Shown here piece by piece: positions 23,313 through 33,149 of a stretch of 64,000 nucleotides of DNA. The notes beneath the pieces are model-generated. The model was not told where the DNA came from, searched no databases, and was given only the letters and a program-made list of their open reading frames with translations. The number at the start of each line of letters is the position of its first letter. The first letter of the stretch is position 1. Origin of the DNA: Lolium rigidum (lineage: Eukaryota > Streptophyta > Magnoliopsida > Poales > Poaceae); the NCBI RefSeq assembly GCF_022539505.1, contig NC_061513.1, positions 182,682,017-182,746,016 of the forward strand, given 5' to 3'. Both the position numbers and the translations under genes were made by a program.

Positions 23313-25298
23313 CTCATGGCTTATGAAATGGCCGAAGAACCAGATACGTCTGGGGGGGGGGGGGGGCTTCCGAGTTGTAAGAGAAGCACCGGCGCCACCT
23401 CCCCTATCATCCGGCCCAAGATCGCCAACGCCGACGACACCCTTAAGGAAACGGCGGTCGCCGCCCCCACCACCCTCGAAGGAACCGACGGCCGCCGCCG
23501 CCACCCGGAAGGAACCGACGATCGCCGTCACCACCGGACGCCACAAACAGGTTGTTGGGAGCGCTACCGCAACGACCGCCTACTAGACGCACGGTACGCC
23601 AAGCGGCGGCATCGCAACCGCCACCACCTAAGGTCCAGGACATGGCGCCACTTGATGGCAACGATGTAGATGATGATGATGACATCGATGCCTACATCAA
23701 CACTGGCGCCCGCAGCCAAGATATGTACATGCCTCCTATGGATGAACAAGCCTTCCGCACACACGGCGATCAACTTAGTCGTCCCCCTACGGTCACGAAG
23801 CGGCGCCGGTCTTCACGGGTCTTTCTCAAGACACTCCTCCGGAGGCCGGCAATCCAGCTCAAGTCAAGCCTGCTACGGTTTTCAGCCCTAACACGCTGCG
23901 TAAGACGATCATCGGGGATCCACCCAAATCAACCCCAGCAACCTCGAAGCACCACCAAGCACCCGAAGCACCACCATCAGCACCACAAGCACCCCCGAGT
24001 AGGTCAAGTGAAGAAGGGAAGGAAGAGAGGAGCCAAGAAGGGCGCATCTTCGAGCCAGCCTGCTCCTAAGAGGATCCGGGCCGACGACATGGTACCACCT
24101 ACACCGGATGGCTTGCCCCGGTGTCATGAAGCTGGTAAACCTATACCGCCTCCGGACATGGAACACCTCGCAAGTGGACAAATGCTCCCTTTGCAGCACT
24201 CTATTCATTATCAAGAGAGCGTCCTTCTTAAAGAAAAGGATCCAAATTACCCGGTGTTCTCGGTCAAGGTGCCGTCCAACCGAACTTCGTCAATGAAGAC
24301 CCCGCGGATATCTTCTTCATAGCGTTCGAGGACGTCTTCAATCTATTTCACTCGAAACGGCTCGACTATAACTTGGTCCGCCTATACGCGATCAATCTTC
24401 AGATGAAGATCAACGAGAGAGACCCCGCCACATCGCGGTAGCGGATCCCTACTACATGCGCGATAGCCAGCTCCGGGACGGCTCAAGGACACGGACCAAG
24501 GCGGTGCGGTACCTCCGTAACTTCATGCTCATGCACAAAGAGAGCAACACCATTCTTCCGCCTGTCTTTCCCGAGTAAGTACACATCCGCTCACGGCCGT
24601 CGTAACTTATGCTTTCTTATATATTTCTTCCATTGCCGATCATTTCCAACATTCCATTTCAATTGCATGTGTTGAGCAGGGACAAATACCGCACACTCAT
24701 CATCCTAGATCCAAAGTGGTCACTAGCCCAAGTATTTCGACTCGTCGAGTACGACGACGAAGAAAGACTACACGAGAATAAGGGGTGTTCTCGATGAGGC
24801 TATCCTTGGCTACTCCAAAAGTGGAGGCACCTTCGACAAGAATGGGCAATATATCGGGCCGGACACTAAAAAGATCGGGTTCAAGCACGTGATCAACTTC
24901 CCTTGTATCAAGCAGCCAGTGGCAGCATTAAGGAGGCCTTCTATGTCCTCCATCACCTTAAAGGGTTTGTCGAGGATGCAGAGATGATGTCTCCGCCACC
25001 TAGTAAGCGAGACCCCATTAAAATGTCGAGGGAAATCAGTGATGATGATCTTAGAGAAGACTTCCATCGCATCCAAGTAAAGCTCTCGGAAATTATCTTA
25101 CAAGATGTATCCAACGGATCGGGGCTCTTACACGTAGCCAGAGCGTTGCCTAAGAGGGATATCGAAGAACGCCTACATAAGCAGGGGTGATGGAAGGACG
25201 TGGACGACGAAGGACTTGTACAAGCCGTTCCCGGAGCCGCTCAAGAAGACGTCTCGTTGACCGAGGCCGGTGTGCCTAGCATTACTTTGAATCGATAG
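23313..25298 (+). pseudogene. CACTA-associated second gene part (Ulp1-protease-like C-terminal region), decayed
   Basis: Continues the gene interrupted by the nested element. A Pro/Ala-rich disordered stretch contains a run of 14 G (23351-23364) that shifts frame. Then comes DDDDIDAYINTGA and a basic region, followed by a conserved segment: GPDMEHL-like, LKEKDPNYPVFSVKVPSN, DVFNLFHSKRLDYNLVRLYA and YYMRDSQLRDGSRTRTKAVR. After a probable intron (24577-24680) come DKYRTLIILDPKWSLAQVF, AFYVLHHLKGFVEDAEMM and DDDLREDFHRIQVKLSEIIL. Frame changes near 24270, 24420 and 24780 and a TGA at about 25188 (in QG*WKD) break it. Resemblance to Ulp1-type cysteine protease regions of plant CACTA proteins comes from memory of the family, and I cannot place a full catalytic triad. 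Confidence 0.62.
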
Positions 25299-25541
25299 AC
25301 AATTTGCACCGTGTTGTAAACTAAACTTGCTTAATTTGCTCGAAACGGTGGTCGTCGTTGTTGGACTTCAGTTACTATTGTAGTCGTTATCGTTGAACCA
25401 TATTACTTATGTGATACCGATGCTATATTTCTTTTAGGTTTATTATTATTTCCTTGCTTTAATTCTTGTGAATATGTATGCATGTGAACCCTCTAACTCT
25501 TTCCATTGCGTTATATACTAATATGCCTTGTGTCCATAGAG

Positions 25542-25778
25542 ATGACGTACTACGTCGTGTTCGAGGGGAGGGTTCCGGGAGTGTACGAGGAGTGGGAGGA
25601 GTGCAAGAAACAGGTGCACAAGTTCAGCGGCAACTGCTACAAAGGGTACCCGACTAGACACGAGGCGGTTGCCAAGTGGAGGGCGCACCAAGCGAACAAG
25701 AGCAAGATGAAGACCTTCCTTGTGCTCTCGCTCTTGCTCACCATCGTCGCGGCGGTACTCTATTTCATCCTAGTGTAG
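25542..25778 (+). CDS. 78-aa hybrid-binding-domain (RNase H1 N-terminal / viroplasmin-like) protein with C-terminal membrane helix
   Basis: ATG 25542 to TAG 25776-25778, intact. Residues 3-46 match the small domain found at the N-terminus of eukaryotic RNase H1 and in caulimovirus viroplasmin: YYVVFEGRVPGVYEEW, then CKKQVHKFSGNCYKGY, then EAVAKW. That domain binds RNA/DNA hybrids or dsRNA. No RNase H catalytic domain follows. Instead a basic linker (KSKMK) leads to a hydrophobic segment at residues 58-78 (FLVLSLLLTIVAAVLYFILV) at the very C-terminus, as in tail-anchored proteins. It lies 240 bases downstream of the decayed CACTA gene, in the same orientation. A possible acceptor (CCATAGAG) just before the ATG means it could be a last exon. 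Function is unknown. Confidence 0.7.
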   Translation: MTYYVVFEGRVPGVYEEWEECKKQVHKFSGNCYKGYPTRHEAVAKWRAHQANKSKMKTFLVLSLLLTIVAAVLYFILV

Positions 25779-26039
25779 GCGGCGGCCGGTGTCACTTCGT
25801 TTGTATCTAGAGATGATGAGAACTTTCTTAATTTGCATGGATTATGAGTTGTATGGAGCTATATGTATAACTCGATCGGGCTCTAAGTAATGTGATGATG
25901 ATGTGATGATTATATATGTCCATATTATATCTCGTCTATATTATATCAGTATATAACCTGTATACGGTGTATAAAACCAGTATAAAACCTGTATAATACA
26001 CCGGGGAGCACAAAATCGAGTATACCCGTACATAGTTCC
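25779..26039. other. AT-rich non-coding spacer in the CACTA 3' part
   Basis: Contains irregular TATA/ATAT runs and repeated CTGTATA/GTATAAAACC words around 25950-26000. No gene is seen. Confidence 0.5.
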
Positions 26040-26266
26040 GTGGCGCACCAAAAATAATTCCGTGGCGCACCAGTTTCGTGGCGCAGCTACATCACATGCG
26101 CCACGGAACTACTTATTTCTGTGGCGCACCTGGCCCGGTGCGCCACGTAAACCTTATTTCGTGGCGCACGACCAGGTGCGCCACAGAAAGCTTATTTTTG
26201 TGGCGACGTTTCTGTGGCGCACCACCCGTGCGCCACAGAATCAAATTTTCGTGCGCCACTGATGAG
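26040..26266 (+). repeat. CACTA subterminal repeats (GTGGCGCAC in both orientations)
   Basis: About twelve copies of GTGGCGCAC or GTGCGCCAC in 227 bases, several paired as inverted repeats (for example GTGGCGCACCTGGCCCGGTGCG). They lie directly inside the terminal repeat, the usual place of transposase-binding motifs. Confidence 0.85.
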
Positions 26267-26282
26267 GCTTTTCCTACTAGTG

Positions 26283-26590
26283 TGGGAACCCCGGTCCATC
26301 TCTCATCATCATATACTCGTTCCTATATGTCATTGGAAGTAGTATCAACTATTTTCTGGTGCCATTGCCTCTGTGTTACCGTTATCGCTGCCGTGTTATC
26401 GTTACTATTGCTCTCATATTATTGCTACTTTCACATCACCCCGTTACTAGTGCTTTTCCAGTGCAGCTGAATTGACAACTCAGTTGTTAAGGCTTATAAG
26501 TATTCTTTACCTCCCTTGTGTCGAATCAATAAATTTGGGTTTTACTTCCCTCGAAGACTCGTTGCGATCCCCTATACTTGTGGGTTATCA
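26283..26590 (+). mobile_element. 3' end fragment of the same LTR family as 5042-6579
   Basis: Homologous to 6268-6579, ending in the same GGGTTATCA, and located at the same codon of the gypsy RT gene as in copy 1. Its left part is lost at the CACTA edge, so it is the remnant of the same insertion event. Confidence 0.85.
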
Positions 26591-29109
26591 ATTAGTTAAA
26601 CCAAAAGGCATTACTAACCACTCATATAAACCAAATTTTGTTTTAAAGGCGGTTTTCCACTCATCCCCTTCTTTCATCCTAATTTGATGATACCCACTAC
26701 GCAAATCAATTTTAGTGAAAACAGCAGCACCACTCAATTCATCTAGCATATCCTCTAAACGGGGAATAGGATGACGATATCGAATAGTAATGTTGTTTAT
26801 CGCTCTACAATCTACGCACATACGCCATGTACCATCTTTCTTAGGAACAAGAATAACAGGAACAGCACAAGGACTAAGGCTTATGCGGATATAACCTTTG
26901 TCGAGTAGCGCTTGTACTTGCTTCTGTATCTCCTTCGTCTCTTCAGGATTCGTCCTATATGGCGCCCTATTGGGCAGCGAGGCGCCGGGGATCAAGTCGA
27001 TTTGATGCTCAATACCACGCAATGGTGGTAGTCCCGCGGGTACCTCCTCCGGAAACACGTCATGGAACTCCTGCAAAACATTAGAAACACCAAGAGGAAG
27101 AGGGGTCATGTCGTTAGAAACCAAAACCGTACCCCTGTACATGAGCACAAGAGGCATGGCTGTAGGATCCTCACTAAATTCTCTCATATCTTGTTTGGTG
27201 GCTAATGAGACTAAGGAATTCACTCTCTCACTTTTCGTTATATCACTCACGATATTACAATTCTCTCGCCTATCAATAGATGCATCCTCCAAGTTTACTT
27301 CAATCTTCTGACGAGACTCATTGACAATTTGCTGGGGTGACATAGGCTGTAAGTTAATTTTCTTGCCCTTGAACTCCAAGTGATATGTATTGGCGCGGCC
27401 ATTGTGTTGCACAAAACGGTCAAAGAGCCATGGCCGGCCCAACAGAAGGTGACAAACCGTCATAGGAACCACATCAAAGTCAATGGAATCCTTATACGGT
27501 CCAATCTCAAAATCAACACGCACCATGTGGCTCACCTTCATCTCACCATTATTTCTCAACCACTGAATATAATATGGATGCGGGTGCGGTAGATACTTCA
27601 GTTTCAGCTTGGCACATAACTCTTTGCTTGCTAGATTGCGACAACTCCCGCCATCAATAATAACCTTGCAAGCCTTGTCAGGACCAACTAGTGCCTTTGT
27701 TTGGAACAAATTACAGTGCTGTGTAGATGCACTCGGCTGCACATTAAGAACATGCTGCGAGACAACAATAGTTTGAGCTTCAGAAGGATAAGCATCAAAA
27801 CCATCACTGTCATAATCATCCTCATCTGGAGCATTGGGATCAACATCATCTCCAGTTTCAAACTCATTGTCCTCATTAATGATCATTACTTTGCGGTTAG
27901 GACAATCTCGCTTGAAGTGACCCTTGCCACCACATGTATGACAAAGCATATCACGGTTGCGCGTTGTCGACATGTTAGAACTAGTTCCACTTGCTGCAGG
28001 GACGGGCTTATTTGTGTTAGACACATTGGAGACCGGCTTGCTAGACGAAGTAGGGACATCCGCAGGGCGCGATGATGGCGCCATGGAGGGCGGCGCGGAG
28101 GGTGTGTAGCGCCCAGCGCCTGTAGCGCGGCCCTTCATTTGCAGTTCTTCAGCCAACTGTGACTCAGCTTCTCTTGCATGATGTAGCAACTCATTCATAG
28201 TAGCATAAGTGTGATGACGCACAATGCCCTTGATATTAAATCTGAGACCATTCAGAAATCGCTGTAGTGTCATCTCAAGAGACTCACGGACACGGGCACG
28301 CTGCATAAGCATCTCCATCTCCATGTAGTAAGCATCAACTGTCAACACACCTTGTTTCAATTGGGTCAACTTGTCAAAGACGGAACGCAAGTAATTGGTA
28401 GGCACAAAACGAGCTCTCATTGCCGCCTTCATAGCACGCCATGTAATAATGGGCAGCTCACCATCGTCTTCTCCGGCACGCGAACAAGTCCATCCCACCA
28501 ACGCAATGCATAGCCATCAAATTCAGAGGAAGCAAGCTTGATCTTCCTATCTTCAATATAGTCAGGATGTAAACGCCATAATCTCTCAATCTTCAGCTCC
28601 CATGTGAGATATTCTTCAACATCAGTACCTCCTTCAAATCTGGGAATTGAGAACTTGAGCTTACCCAAACCATCTTCTTGTTGTTGAGGAACACGTTGGG
28701 CTCCGACGGGGACAAAACCACGACCACGGAAATCACCAACACCACGGCCAATACCACGACCCATACCACGCCCTTGAGCATTAGCAGCTTCAGCATTGTC
28801 GCCTTGCACACTGCCATCGTCATCATGCGGTGGTTGTTGTGGTTGCACCATAGTACGTATCTCACCAACGGCGTTTGTCAATGTTTGTATAGACGGTTGA
28901 AGAGTCGTTATCGATGTTTGAACGGTGTTAACCGCTATAGTAGCCTCATCGACCTTCAAGTGGACACTCTGAATATCCTTGTCCAACACGTCACTAGCAA
29001 CTCGTATTTCACGTTGCATGTGATCACGAAGTGCCTCAAATTCCAGCCAAGTAATTGTCGCTGCTGGATCCTTCTTCTGCATCACATCAACATTCTCGGT
29101 AGAAGACAT
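26591..29109 (-). pseudogene. Ty3/gypsy gag-pol, copy 2: complete gag, protease, RT start
   Basis: Starts with ATG at 29109 (MSSTENVDVMQKKD). Gag has a leading coiled-coil part, a Gly/Arg-rich stretch (GRGMGRGIGRGVGDFRGRGF), the capsid-like core (FSIPRFEGGTDVEEYLTWE), a one-base frameshift near 28480, then [20 protein letters not shown] and the zinc knuckle [14 protein letters not shown]. The protease region reads [15 protein letters not shown]. The RT start includes [21 protein letters not shown] and ends at PFGLTN where the LTR fragment begins. Differences from copy 1 are few, on the order of one or two percent by eye. Unlike copy 1 it lacks the Tat-element insertion in gag, so it preserves the empty site at 28276. 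Confidence 0.88.
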
Positions 29110-30054
29110 GATTAGTAGGTTAGTGCACTAAACAAAAATCTTTTGGTGGTACTCTCACAACTCACTCAAAACTGATAAGAAAGGTAAATCTTACCGCTCC
29201 AAAGTGAATTAGTATTGCTTACCAACTTGGATTGACGGACTAGTGCACGGATGTAGCGAAGTGAATATCAAGGGTATAAGAACAATCACACGACAAAGCA
29301 GGATATATGTGGGACTGTAGGTAGGCTACCTATTTGCACCAATAACAAGATCAAGCGCTGACCGTAGACAACCAAAGATACTCACACAAGGCGATATAAT
29401 GGGGCAATGCAACTATATGTAGGAAAGGTTGCAATGCACTAGAGAGACGCTAGCAAAGCTCAACGAGACAGGCACAAGATTGCTCAACTACGGGTGCAGT
29501 AAAGTAAACTTAGACCTTCACTTGATTCAACTAGCACTTCACTTTTCTTTTTGGATTTTTTTTCTTTTTGTATAACGCACGCAGCTATGTAGCTCTTTTT
29601 GCTTCTTTTCAATTTTCTCTTTTTTTTTGATTTTCTGACGCAACTCCTGGAAAACACGGCCAACAGAAATATGCAAAGCACCGATAACCTAACGAGCAGC
29701 CTGTCGAGCGGTAAAACTAGTCTCTTCTGGGGAAGTTCCTAGTCACTTTATATCGAAAGGCTGTGTTTATGGCTAGGAACAAGCACACTGTACGCTATGT
29801 GAACTCGGAGTAACAAAATTTGACACTAGACGATAAAGTAACACAAGATGATAGAGTAAACACAAACCCTAAAATACTAGATGACAGAAAAAGAGACGCA
29901 AAAACAACTACGAAAAGCAACTAAAACTTGTAATTAGTGCAATCTAAGGCTATGGCAAACCCTAACCCTAACTTTTTATGGCTTTTTCTGGATAGGAAAA
30001 ACACTCACAACTCAACTATGGGGTGGATTGTGGATGGCTTACCGAGGAAAACTA
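29110..30054 (-). mobile_element. 5' leader of gypsy copy 2
   Basis: About 950 bases between the primer site and the gag ATG, with no credible ORF. It is rich in short A/T and pyrimidine runs (for example 29540-29640). A long leader is normal for this element type. Confidence 0.6.
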
Positions 30055-30068
30055 GAAATCTGATACCA
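30055..30068 (-). promoter_or_regulatory. Primer-binding site, tRNA-iMet type
   Basis: Minus strand TGGTATCAGATTTC, whose first ten bases match the initiator-methionine tRNA primer site used by many plant LTR elements. It lies three bases after the TTATCA end of the LTR. Confidence 0.65.
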
Positions 30069-30071
30069 AGA

Positions 30072-30600
30072 TGATAAGGGGGTTGCCCGATCTTCTCAGT
30101 AAGCGACGGGTGGTGATGAACACACGATGGTAGCAGCGGATGAAATCGATGATGATGAGGAGGATAACTTGTATGACGCCGACGAAGTCTCTCGATTGAT
30201 TCCTGATGCCAATGCAACAGCTCTCAACCCCGCAAGATATTCGCAACTCCACACACTTGCGCACGTAGCCGCCGACCACGAAGCGGTAGATTGCAATCTT
30301 CTAATCCCCAATGGAACATCAGATCACACAAACTTTCAGTAGCATAAAACTCCAGATCGCAACGAATTGGAGAGTTGGGAACAATAGTTTTGCTTAGCAA
30401 ACAACTATGAACTAGGGTTTATCTTAAACGTGGTCTAAAGCAGCTAGGGGGTCGTCCAAGGCACTTATATAGGCGTCCGGGACAAGTTCTGGTCGAAAAG
30501 ATACAAGTAAAACCGACCCAGAATAGATCTGGTCGAGACAGACTCGGACTAGGCCGGTCTGGAACCCGGTTGACCGGGTCTGGGGCCGGGCTGGCCGGTC
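30072..30600 (-). mobile_element. LTR joining gypsy copy 2 to an upstream pol end
   Basis: Ends TTATCA (30072) beside the primer site. It has a TATA box and GC-rich CCGG-containing clusters (30530-30770). The start of the LTR is not resolved: it may lie up to about 30900, because the pol frame stays open into the CCGG-rich region. Confidence 0.55.
30464..30472 (-). promoter_or_regulatory. TATA box in the gypsy LTR
   Basis: Minus strand CTATATAAG in a context GACGCCTATATAAGTGCC, about 390 bases before the LTR end; this is the likely core promoter of gypsy copy 2. Confidence 0.6.
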
Positions 30601-31162
30601 TAGACCAGGCCAGGGACCGGGCGGCAACCGGAAGTGTCGCAGATGTCCTTCCGGTTGGCCCCAGTATGACGCCCGGTTGGCGCCGGGGTGAATCCGGCGT
30701 GCCGCCCGGTTGAACCGGGCCAGGGACCGGGCGCGCCGGTCTGGCGGCCGGTCTGACCGGGCGCTAGGCCGGCCTGGACGTTAACTTCTCCTCTCGCGCA
30801 TGCCTCCCGCTCCTCCCTCGCGCGTCCATGAGATATCTTCGTGTCCAGCTCCATGTCCAGCTTCACGTCCATCTTGACGTCCGTCTTCACGTCCAGCTGC
30901 TCCTCTACTCCTCGTGCGATGCTTGTCTCCTCTTGATACCTGATGATACATAAGTAACAGGACTTAGACAGTATAAAGTTCTCATCAATCAAAGTATCGT
31001 TTAGAAACAAGTTCACATGTTATTTAAGTAGCTTCGCACGAGCCCTTGTAATTGGTCCAATCCGAACTTCATTGGACTTGAGCTTCACAACAGGTTCATC
31101 TTCATTTGTCGATGACGGAGGTAGTGGTGTAGTAGGCATGTCCTCATCAATATTTTTCTAAA
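30600..31162 (-). pseudogene. C-terminal end of a Ty3/gypsy pol from another element
   Basis: The minus strand from 31162 reads NIDEDMPTTPLPPSSTNEDE and then VRIGPITRARAKLLK, the conserved tail of this gypsy pol family. A stop follows in LLK* (CAA to TAA type change), after which a frame of about 138 codons continues with charged DVK repeats. It lies upstream (minus sense) of the LTR that precedes gypsy copy 2, so two elements are joined through one LTR. The rest of this pol has been replaced by the LTR at 31163. Confidence 0.65.
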
Positions 31163-32427
31163 ACCGGAAAAACTCAAACAATACACCAGATCTGTTTATA
31201 ATTGGCCGCGGGCCGAAAACATTTGCTCCAAAGCAATGCCTATTAACCCGTGCCAATAGGTGATGAATAAGTTTTGCCAGGCATGTCCGCGGGCGAGTGG
31301 CGTGAGCGCATGCGGTGCAGGTCGAGCGAGTTGGGCAAGTGAGTGACGGTGGCCTAGGAGCGGGTGTGGGAGATGGGCACGAGTCATCCGATCGGGCCGG
31401 CTCGGAACTACCGGCCATGCAGGCGGTACTACCGCCAATTGGGCATGGGCGGTACTACCGGCCTGATACCAGTTCACTTCCACTTGGAAGATAGAGACTA
31501 GGGACACGCGCGGTAGCCGGCTGGTAGTGTGGGCGGTAGTGCCGCTCTTCCCAAAAGTGTTTCCCTCTTTTTTTCTTTTCAAACCTAATAAGGGCAATCT
31601 TGTGAAATCAATAACTTAAGATTGGGAACTTCAAACCGAGTGAAACAAATTTTGTTGGAAAGAGGACGACAAGACATACCCAACAAAAAGTATTGAAACA
31701 AGTGGGGGAGATTTTCCTATGATTTTTTTTAGAGTGAAACCTCCTCTCAATACGAAAAACCGAGAAAAACTCCAATATCGAAAACACAACAAGTGATTCA
31801 TGCGGAATTCGTTTTCGATGAACTAGAGCTTGTCATGGAAATATCCACAAGCTCTAAAACACCACATGGATAAGATCCAAATAACAACCAAGAAAGATGA
31901 TGCAAGGATGCAACGGTTTGAGCTCTCTCCGATCGATACGATCGAGTTACTCACTCGAGAGCCCTCTTGATAGTACGGCTACTATCATATAAACCGGTCT
32001 CCCAACTAAACCATGATACTGGTAAGAAATAAATCCTATCAAGATAAAACCTTAACCTTGTGCAATCCACTTGACCTTGATGATGACGATCTTGACCGCA
32101 ACAAGATAGAACGCCTTTCTTGATTGTGCTTCCTTGATGAAGTATTACGAATTTCTCCCCCATACTCCACTATGAGAGAGTTTCTTCTTCGGTGCCTCTT
32201 CACATATCCATGAACACCATATGAATGGCAAGCTTCAAGCATTTGGCCTCTTTGAGTTTTCTTATCTTGAACTTGCACCTTATTTTTTCTTATTGCAACC
32301 TTGAAGCCAATATATGGTTCAAGCATTGCCTATGGACAACTCTACAAATATAACTCAATGCAAATATTAGTTCATAGGGATTATCGTTAATTACCAAAAT
32401 CACACATGGGGGCTCCATGCACTTTCA
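31163..32427 (-). mobile_element. LTR or LTR fragment with TGAAAGTGCA start, antisense
   Basis: On the minus strand it begins TGAAAGTGCATGGAGCCCCC at 32427, a start widely seen in grass LTRs. It contains a TATA-like CATATAAACC at 31988 (plus sense) and GGCGGTACTACCGCC-type near-palindromes at 31405-31545. No internal region, primer site or target duplication could be identified, and the end toward 31163 is not a canonical CA, so it is probably truncated. Confidence 0.5.
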
Positions 32428-33149
32428 GCCGTCCTTCTCGTCGCACCACGTCTCCCCCTACCACGTGCCGAAGCGCGAGAAGAAGGAGGAGAACCATACG
32501 TCGCCGCCCCAACGCAGGCGTGTCCACGGTGGCGGCATCTTGATTCGCGAGCCGGCTACCCATGGCCACGCTGCTTTCGTCGCCCCCAAGCCAGAGGTGA
32601 AGAAGGAAGAGGACGAGATGTCCGCGCTCCTCCGTTAGCAGCGCATGGTCGCAAGCAGCGATGACCCCGCAGACACTCCGGGGTTCAACGCAGCATTCAT
32701 GTCGTCGCTGAACAACCACAGCGCGTGGGAGGGCAACATCGACGACATGATCTCCCTCTCCATCCGCGACAGTGGCAGGCCGCTTGTCGACCTCACGCAC
32801 GATGACAACGAGGCTGGTCCCAGCGGCGCAGTGAAGGACGAGCCCGCACACTGAGCCTCGCTGCAAGCCACCCACCGACGAGGACTACAACTTCTTGCAG
32901 TACTACGATCGATCCGGCCACCGCAGGCGCCATTACTTTGTTTTCGTTTAGAATTAATCGAATTTCATTCAAATCCTTGTAATATATAACAAATTTTCCA
33001 CTGTTTTTTGTTCGAATTTAAATTTTAAAACTTTATGTTTGGGGTGATGCGACTGGAAACGTGCGCGCCCCGCAAGAAGCGCCACACGGCGGCGGTCCCC
33101 AAAATTCTTTATCCGGCCGTGATTTGAGGGACACGTCTGGAGATGCTCT
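32428..33149 (+). pseudogene. Truncated Harbinger-like element with a coding remnant
   Basis: Open in one frame from 32428 to the TGA at 32852-32854, except for a TAG at 32636 (LLR*QRM). It encodes SSHHVSPYHVPKREKKEENH, PPQRRRVHGGGILIREPA, then an acidic part with IDDMISLSIRDSGRPLVDLT and EAGPSGAVKDEPAH. Such Lys/Glu-rich proteins occur in non-autonomous elements of grass genomes. The 3' end at 33149 (TGGAGATGCTCT) matches the terminal repeat of the element at 35091. The 5' end is removed at the LTR edge (32427). Confidence 0.45.

Larger units (their letters stand above)
18656..26282 (+). mobile_element. CACTA (En/Spm-type) transposon, left end missing
   Basis: The right terminus is clear: the last 16 bases, ending at 26282 in CTACTAGTG, are the complement of a CACTAGTAGGAAAAGC terminal repeat. 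About a dozen GTGGCGCAC/GTGCGCCAC motifs lie in the last 240 bp. The coding part fits a Triticeae-type CACTA element: a Transposase_24-like gene, a long gene continuing across a nested element, and a small hybrid-binding ORF. No matching CACTA left terminus is found between the gap and 19194, so the left boundary is approximate and the element may have been truncated at the scaffold join. Confidence 0.7.

Noticed and set aside
25506..25541. Upstream extension of the hybrid-binding ORF to a start at 25506
   Set aside because: Extra codons rely on a non-ATG start and add a sequence (ILICLVSIE) that does not belong to the domain; ATG 25542 fits the domain start.
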